Assembly (NCBI GenBank): GCA_003215935.1
Contig: QCJQ01000008.1
Span: forward strand, 1-37,168
Direction of reading: 5' to 3'
Source: Prochlorococcus sp. AG-409-D09
Lineage (GTDB): Bacteria > Cyanobacteriota > Cyanobacteriia > PCC-6307 > Cyanobiaceae
DNA: 37,168 bases
In this document: one piece after another, positions 32,156 through 37,168 of the stretch
How positions within the stretch are numbered: position 1 is the stretch's first letter
Layout: every line of letters begins with the position of its first letter
The notes under the pieces: model-generated
Told to the model about the DNA's origin: nothing
What the model saw: the letters and a program-made list of their open reading frames with translations, nothing else
The model's database searches: none
Translations under genes and position numbers: made by a program

Positions 32156-33181
32156 GTGAATTTTAATCATTCATATTTAATTAATAGTCAATTATATCCT
32201 ATGCTATGTAAATCATTTTTAAAGATTTGTTCAAATAATCAGGTAGGATTTAAAGGAGTTAGTATTGAAAAATCTTACGTTAATTTAAATACAAAAATAT
32301 CTATTCATAAAAATGATTCTAATAATATAGATGTAGAAATATTCATTTCAAATAGTTTATCTTCTTCATCAACCCAGGTGAAGCGAGTAATTAAATGCTA
32401 TAAATTTTGGATTCCATATTGCATTACAATTTTTCATAAGATAAATAATTCATTTTCATTAAAGATTAATGCTTGTGATATAGGAGTTGAAGGGTTTCTT
32501 TCAATGACCTCAGAAAATCAGAATAATATTATCCCCGATGAATATTCTATGATCGAGAGTTTAAAGTTAAACTCTAAAATTATTAATTTAAAATATAATA
32601 ATTTTTCTAGGGATTGGTTGAATCGAAAGCCTCTAATCTATTGGAGAGGGAGTACTACAGGGAGCAAGATTACTTCTTTAGATAAATTAAAAAGACTTTT
32701 GAGAGTTCAAACTTGTTTTAAATACAAAAATCATAGTGCAGTTGACTTGAAAATTACTAATATTGTTCAGAACGAAATACCTAAAAAGATAGTAAAAAAT
32801 TGGTTGAGACAAAACTCTATTGCAGCAGGTAGAGTATTAGAGTCATCCTTTAAAGCTTATAAGTATCATCCTGATATTCCTGGAAATAATACTTCCTGTG
32901 GTTCTTGGGGGGTTATTCGAAAATATTTAAATGGAATTCTGATATTTCGACCAAATCATAAAAGTTTTATGTTTTATGATAGGTACTTGTTTCCATGGAT
33001 TAACTATATCCCTGTAAAGGATGATTTTTCAGATTTATTTGAAAAATATACATGGGCTCAAAAAAATCAATATCAAGCACTTTATATAGCTTGGCAAGGC
33101 TATTTGATGGCCAAAAGTTATTTGTCTAATATTGAGAACTCTTTCATGGAAAATTCTCTTGATAATATTGAGTTAATTTAA
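32156..33181 (+). CDS. GT90 (CAP10-like) glycosyltransferase
   Basis: A 341-aa protein of the CAP10/GT90 family, whose known members transfer xylose or glucose. The signature segments are LIYWRGSTTG (Trp163-Arg-Gly) and, later, YHPDIPGNNTSCGSWGVIRK with a Gly/Ser-rich donor-site loop and PWINYIPV. The GTG at 32156 gives the complete domain; an ATG at 32201 would shorten the N-terminus. Its stop overlaps the stop of the convergent GT32-like gene by 4 bases. It is the only plus-strand gene in the 30-37 kb part and may have its own promoter. Substrate unknown; a pentose acceptor would fit the neighbours. Confidence 0.85.
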   Translation: MNFNHSYLINSQLYPMLCKSFLKICSNNQVGFKGVSIEKSYVNLNTKISIHKNDSNNIDVEIFISNSLSSSSTQVKRVIKCYKFWIPYCITIFHKINNSFSLKINACDIGVEGFLSMTSENQNNIIPDEYSMIESLKLNSKIINLKYNNFSRDWLNRKPLIYWRGSTTGSKITSLDKLKRLLRVQTCFKYKNHSAVDLKITNIVQNEIPKKIVKNWLRQNSIAAGRVLESSFKAYKYHPDIPGNNTSCGSWGVIRKYLNGILIFRPNHKSFMFYDRYLFPWINYIPVKDDFSDLFEKYTWAQKNQYQALYIAWQGYLMAKSYLSNIENSFMENSLDNIELI

Positions 33182-33948
33182 TTATTCATATCTTTATATT
33201 GTTGATCTGTATAAATTGATTTATTTTTCCAGAAATCGTTATAATTATTGCTGCCTTTGACTCCTATTGATTTTAGATCTCCACCTTTGGATGGTTTAAG
33301 TATTGCAATTGCTTTTCCATTAGGCAAATAGAATTTAGCCTTTAAGAAACCTCTAAAAAAAGGTAAATCTTTTTGACTAAAAGGAAGTTTAACTCTTTTA
33401 AGATCGCCAAAGATAATATTTTGTCCCCTATTACCTTCGACAATCGCCTCACCAAATAGAGAGGGTCCTGCTGGACATAATGGAGTTCGTCCATACCACT
33501 TTTCCTTGCAATTTTGTACAACTTTTTCAATGGCTAATTTTAGAATGATATTTTTTGGTTTTGACCAGAAAATTCCATCGCAAACAGCCCATGAATTTTT
33601 TGCATGCCTTTGATCATCTCTGAAACATAAGAAATCTAAAGAATTTGGCACATCAAATCTTCTGATTGATTCGATAGCAATATCAAAATACCAGCCTCCA
33701 AAAATATAGAGTATGCAATATCTACCTAAACATGCCTTATATGCATATGCATTTAATGAATCATAAGCCCAAAGGACATCTTCTGAAAAATTTTTATAAA
33801 TGAAGTCTCTTAGATTATTTTTAGTATACAATTTATATTTACAATCTGAAAAATTTGTTTTAATTGAATCTGTAGTTTTGATAAGAAAATTAGGCAATTC
33901 ATTTGAATAATCAGAAATATATATTTGTGAAATATTGTGTTTCATCAA
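33178..33948 (-). CDS. GT32-like (OCH1-type) glycosyltransferase
   Basis: A 256-aa GT-A enzyme of the sugar-binding DXD class. The hallmark YKACLGRYCILYIFGGWYFD is at about residues 68-87. The motif continues FDIAIES, so the second Asp of the usual DXD is replaced by Ala; the later CPAGPSLFGEA segment is otherwise normal. It may bind metal differently or be impaired. It overlaps the upstream capsule gene by 4 bases (ATGA) and the GT90 stop by 4 bases. The operon placement supports surface polysaccharide synthesis. Confidence 0.85.
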   Translation of the reverse strand: MMKHNISQIYISDYSNELPNFLIKTTDSIKTNFSDCKYKLYTKNNLRDFIYKNFSEDVLWAYDSLNAYAYKACLGRYCILYIFGGWYFDIAIESIRRFDVPNSLDFLCFRDDQRHAKNSWAVCDGIFWSKPKNIILKLAIEKVVQNCKEKWYGRTPLCPAGPSLFGEAIVEGNRGQNIIFGDLKRVKLPFSQKDLPFFRGFLKAKFYLPNGKAIAILKPSKGGDLKSIGVKGSNNYNDFWKNKSIYTDQQYKDMNN

Positions 33949-35495
33949 GAGAAAAATTTCATGAATTGATTAGTAAAGTTTATTAAATTTTGAGAAAAGC
34001 CTGGTGATGCAATTCTAGTACCATCTTCCATGTGTCCATATAATGTGCTGATTTTATGTGTTGCAACAAAGTATTTATATTTGGCAGCATGCTTAAGTTG
34101 CCACGCTCCAAATATATAAGATTCAGCTTTATTTGGTTTATTGAATGAATTTTTATCTTTTATGAAACTTTTAATTTTTTCTGAGCTATCACACAATTGT
34201 ATACATTCAATTGCATTTGCATAATAACATTCTGCTATCACTACTGAAGGGGTTTCTTTGAAGATAGCTTCTACTCCTACGGTTGAACCAGCAGAGATAA
34301 CAAGATCTGAATCTTCCAGTAATTTGTATGTGGAATCTAGATCATCTTGACTGATCCAAGAAAAACCTTGGGTTTTAATATATTTGCTAAGATCATTCCA
34401 TTTTTTTTTGTCTAAATCACCTTTATTTTTTAGATTAGGATGTACTCTTACTATAAGATGATAATTTAAGTTTTTAAGAATATTGCTAATAGATTTAATT
34501 GCATGGATTTGGGTCTTCCATTCGCCGTATCTTGGAGGCGCACCATCTATAGCTTGATATTCATCATCAGAAATTGAAAAATAAGATATAATTTTTTTCT
34601 TTGTCAGCTTGCAATTAGCAATAACATTTTTTAATTCTTCACTATATGAAGGCATTTGCTTATTTGTATAAGATTCTTGCCATACTTCTTGTCCTTTTGC
34701 TTTTCTTTCGAAGAAGTCCTTACCAACTTCTTCAATAATTCCTTTAGGTAAATTATTCTTAACCTCGATTATTTCTTTTTTTCGCATTTTAAAATCATGA
34801 GGCATATAATTTTCGAAGAAAAATCTATTATTTTTAAAAGAACTTTCATGAAAAAATATATTTGTTCGCTTTGTTTGTGCAACTTGCTTGAATGCATTTT
34901 CTACAGATAGTCTGCCATTTAGAAGTACAATTGAATCATATTTTGAATCTTCATCTAATAGTATTTCAGCAAAAATAATGGATTTGATTGAAGAAATATA
35001 TTGTTCTTTTAATTCTTTTTGAAAAGATTCAGTTAGTGGAAATGGATCTGTTTCTTTTAGCATAGTTATAAGAGAACTAGCTATTCCTATGCCAATACAA
35101 TAAGTCTTGTGCTTTATATTTTTGAGATCTTCAATTGAATCAATATTATTTAAATTTTTTAACTCTTCGTTTTTATAGAGGTTAATCATTTTCTTCGCAA
35201 TACTTTTAGAGTCAAGTAATTTAATTTCAGCTTCTTCCTGATTATGTTTTCTTAGATAATTCTTTGCTCTTTGAACTCTTATAGGTAATTGTAATTTTCT
35301 TTTCAATATATTTTTAGAATATAAAGAAGCTCGTGAAACATATTTCCCAAGATGAATATAGGATACATTGTTTTTCTCAGATAATCTTCTACTGATTTCT
35401 AGGCTAGCTTCCAAATGAGGAGTCATTCCGGTGAATGAAACCACTAAGATATTTTCATTATTTATCTTGTCAATAGTATTATTTATGTATGTCAT
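33945..35495 (-). CDS. GT-B-like capsule polysaccharide enzyme
   Basis: A 516-aa soluble protein. The N-terminal third has VSFTGMTPHLEASLEISRRL, the first Rossmann half. The C-terminal half shows a donor-site pattern typical of capsule (KpsC/KpsS-like) or CDP-glycerol transferase-like enzymes: HLIVRVHPNL, a Lys-rich loop, WISQDD, then DLVISAGSTVGVEAIF with SVVI. The family name is not certain. It is in an operon with the GT32-like gene (4-base overlap). I infer transfer of a sugar or polyol-phosphate to a growing glycan; the substrate is unknown. Confidence 0.72.
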   Translation of the reverse strand: MTYINNTIDKINNENILVVSFTGMTPHLEASLEISRRLSEKNNVSYIHLGKYVSRASLYSKNILKRKLQLPIRVQRAKNYLRKHNQEEAEIKLLDSKSIAKKMINLYKNEELKNLNNIDSIEDLKNIKHKTYCIGIGIASSLITMLKETDPFPLTESFQKELKEQYISSIKSIIFAEILLDEDSKYDSIVLLNGRLSVENAFKQVAQTKRTNIFFHESSFKNNRFFFENYMPHDFKMRKKEIIEVKNNLPKGIIEEVGKDFFERKAKGQEVWQESYTNKQMPSYSEELKNVIANCKLTKKKIISYFSISDDEYQAIDGAPPRYGEWKTQIHAIKSISNILKNLNYHLIVRVHPNLKNKGDLDKKKWNDLSKYIKTQGFSWISQDDLDSTYKLLEDSDLVISAGSTVGVEAIFKETPSVVIAECYYANAIECIQLCDSSEKIKSFIKDKNSFNKPNKAESYIFGAWQLKHAAKYKYFVATHKISTLYGHMEDGTRIASPGFSQNLINFTNQFMKFFS

Positions 35496-35631
35496 TTCCT
35501 GAAAGTTTTTTTTAAGCTTACCATTAGCTAGAGTTTATAGCAATAATGCAAATTCTTTTCTTTTAAATATCAACTAAATGATGAGTTCAAAATTAATAAT
35601 TAGCTTTAAATGACTAAAGTATAGATTCTTA

Positions 35632-36747
35632 TTACGGGCTATTCCATACAAATTTAGATGAAGCTACATAATTCCAAATAAAGACTACTACTATTCCTGA
35701 AATTTGAGACCAAAAAGTATTTACATCCAGGCCATTGTACAATCCAGTTGCTAATCCAACATTCGCTAATATTGGTAGAGATGCAACTATCAGAAATTTT
35801 ATCATTCCTTTAAATAGTTTCCAACCTTTTAATCTTTTGGATCTAAATGTTAATGAATTATTGATCAGATAGTTTGAAATTGCTGCAGTTACAACAGCAA
35901 AGGGCAGTGCATTTATGAATTTCATTTGTAAAATATTTGTTAGTAATTCTGTCATAATTAATTGTACGATCACTCCAGTACTACCAACTAATCCAAAACT
36001 AATTGCTCTCCTAGGTAGGGCCCGAAAGCAAAAGGAATGCAATAAAGAAATAATAAAATCCCAAAAAACTGATAAATCTAATTTAGATTTTCCATGGTAT
36101 CTTGGTTGGAATATAATTCCTATCTCACTAATTTTTAATCTTCCTGAACTAATTGCTAGTAGCTCGTATAAAAATTTGAATCCATTTACATCAACATCAA
36201 AAATATACTTAATACATGATATACGATTCATTATTATTAATCCACTCATGTAATCGGTAATATGCTTATACTTTTTTGACAAGGAGAATCTCGCAAACTT
36301 ATTAGCTATATCAGATCCTTTTTGTCTTCTTGAACTAAGTCCTTTTATTTCAGAACTTTCAAGAAATCTACTTCCTATGATGATATCTTTTCTATGCTTT
36401 ATTAATTTCTCAACTCCAGTTAAAACAGCATTTGGTTCATGCTGACCATCACTGTCCATTATCGCAATAATATCGCCAGAAGCACTTAGAATCCCTTCTT
36501 TTATCGCACTCGATAAACCGTTTCTATTTAATCTATGTATTAACCTTACTCTTCTATCTTTTTTACATAGATTTCTTATGATTTGTGTTGTACCATCAAC
36601 TGAATTATCATCTACAACTATGATCTCTAAATTGTAGTAATTAAAGACTATAAAAAGCTTTTCTATTAATGGAATTATATTGTCACACTCGTTATAGGTT
36701 GGAAGAACAATTGAGATATTGTTGCTTATATCTGAGTTTGTAGTCAT
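35632..36747 (-). CDS. GT2 (DPM1-like)-GtrA fusion
   Basis: A 371-aa fusion. Residues about 9-230 are a GT2 domain: IVLPTYNECDNI, VVDDNSVDGT and the metal-binding MDSDGQHEP (Asp98 and Asp100), as in dolichyl-phosphate mannose/glucose synthases, which make a polyprenyl-phosphate hexose. Residues about 240-370 are a GtrA-like domain with four spans (ISFGLVGSTGVIVQLIMTEL and later LINNSLTFRSKR), often linked to flipping or anchoring lipid-sugars. Fused DPM1-GtrA proteins are known in bacteria. It probably supplies a second lipid-linked donor for GT-C enzymes such as that at 24555. In mycobacteria a GtrA protein (Rv3789) neighbours DprE1. Confidence 0.93.
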   Translation of the reverse strand: MTTNSDISNNISIVLPTYNECDNIIPLIEKLFIVFNYYNLEIIVVDDNSVDGTTQIIRNLCKKDRRVRLIHRLNRNGLSSAIKEGILSASGDIIAIMDSDGQHEPNAVLTGVEKLIKHRKDIIIGSRFLESSEIKGLSSRRQKGSDIANKFARFSLSKKYKHITDYMSGLIIMNRISCIKYIFDVDVNGFKFLYELLAISSGRLKISEIGIIFQPRYHGKSKLDLSVFWDFIISLLHSFCFRALPRRAISFGLVGSTGVIVQLIMTELLTNILQMKFINALPFAVVTAAISNYLINNSLTFRSKRLKGWKLFKGMIKFLIVASLPILANVGLATGLYNGLDVNTFWSQISGIVVVFIWNYVASSKFVWNSP

Positions 36748-36751
36748 TTAA

Positions 36752-37168
36752 TTAGTTAGAGGTTTGATTTTCAAAGAGAACAATTGCCCCTTTTTGGTAT
36801 TGAAGTTTCCATTTTTTGTTGCTAGTTAGTTCATTCTTTAGATCTTTAACTAATTCTACGGACGAACCCCAGCCAGGATGTTTAAGATCTAACAAAACTT
36901 GATCAAATGAATCTAGCTTTTTGATTTTTTCCTGACTGGTAATAGCAATAATTTTTCTTCTTGCTAAATGAGGAGCAAAATCATTTGTTGTTAGTAAGGC
37001 ATTATATGGTTTTACATATTCTATAATTTCTCTTCGATCTTCTGCAGTATCAAGCCTTTCTTGAAAAGGACCAAAGAAAAAACTTAATCTAGAAAAAATT
37101 AAAAATCCTATAATACTCCATATTAATATTGAAATCTCAGTTTTATTTTTCATCCAATTTGGATATTG
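36752..37168 (-). CDS. C-terminal end of DUF2079-like membrane protein (partial)
   Basis: The frame is open to the window's right edge, so the gene continues beyond it; an internal ATG at 37153 should not be taken as the start. The visible 138 residues have one membrane span (ISILIWSIIGFLIFSRLSFF), then a periplasmic domain with TTNDFAPHLARRKII and QVLLDLKHPGWG, a pattern I associate with the C-terminal domain of DUF2079 membrane proteins. Its stop is 4 bases before the GT2-GtrA start, so the two are co-transcribed. GT-C-like membrane proteins of this kind may use the lipid-sugars made by neighbours. Confidence 0.62.
   Translation of the reverse strand, partial: QYPNWMKNKTEISILIWSIIGFLIFSRLSFFFGPFQERLDTAEDRREIIEYVKPYNALLTTNDFAPHLARRKIIAITSQEKIKKLDSFDQVLLDLKHPGWGSSVELVKDLKNELTSNKKWKLQYQKGAIVLFENQTSN

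Noticed and set aside
1-37168. CRISPR array, tRNA, transposon or prophage
   Set aside because: No regularly spaced repeats, no T-arm-like GGTTCGAATCC blocks in a cloverleaf setting, and no transposase, integrase or structural phage genes were found on reading both strands.

Overview
The window looks like a stretch of chromosome from a marine picocyanobacterium, most probably a low-GC, low-light-adapted Prochlorococcus. The reasons are a strongly AT-rich composition judged by eye, many very small genes, a ferredoxin-dependent nitrite reductase with a FocA-type nitrite transporter under an NtcA-like site, a cyanobacterial AbrB-like regulator, and three copies of a small family (DUF1651) that I associate with marine Prochlorococcus/Synechococcus. 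I see no rRNA, tRNA, transposase, integrase, CRISPR array or phage module.

Layout. 0-5.9 kb: small unrecognised genes around one large TPR-sulfotransferase gene (minus strand). 5.9-12.3 kb: the nitrite/tetrapyrrole block. cobA and a CbiX-like gene run leftward. nirA, a 47-residue small gene, focA and a HEAT-like gene run rightward from a shared intergenic region holding a GTA-N8-TAC site. A cobalamin riboswitch and a hupE-type gene follow. 12.3-23 kb: mostly tiny genes, a frame-disrupted voltage-gated K+ channel gene, cyAbrB, two more DUF1651 genes, and several strong hairpins. 23-37 kb: surface-glycan genes. These are a GT4 and a GT39-like transferase (plus strand), a leftward DprE1-DprE2-UbiA operon, an ABC exporter, a GT90, then a leftward run of a GT32-like gene, a GT-B-like capsule gene, a GT2-GtrA fusion and the 3' end of a DUF2079-like membrane protein gene cut by the window edge.

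How the genes fit together. FocA imports nitrite and NirA reduces it to ammonium using siroheme and ferredoxin. CobA makes precorrin-2 from uroporphyrinogen III, and the CbiX-like protein may be a sirohydrochlorin chelatase, so the divergent genes plausibly supply the NirA cofactor. HupE behind a B12 riboswitch fits cobalt uptake for corrin synthesis. In the glycan region the UbiA, DprE1 and DprE2 homologues form the set that in mycobacteria makes polyprenyl-phosphate arabinofuranose. A GT39-like GT-C enzyme and a GtrA domain are nearby, which suggests a lipid-linked pentose donor pathway for a cyanobacterial surface glycan.

Most notable observations: (1) a 47-aa gene between nirA and focA that repeats the C-terminal motif of NirA; (2) the cyanobacterial DprE1/DprE2/UbiA set; (3) a perfect 22-bp tandem duplication in the nirA leader that creates two upstream ATGs, one opening a 14-codon peptide whose stop overlaps the nirA start; (4) a leader with mutually exclusive helices before a DUF1651 gene; (5) a frameshifted K+ channel gene.
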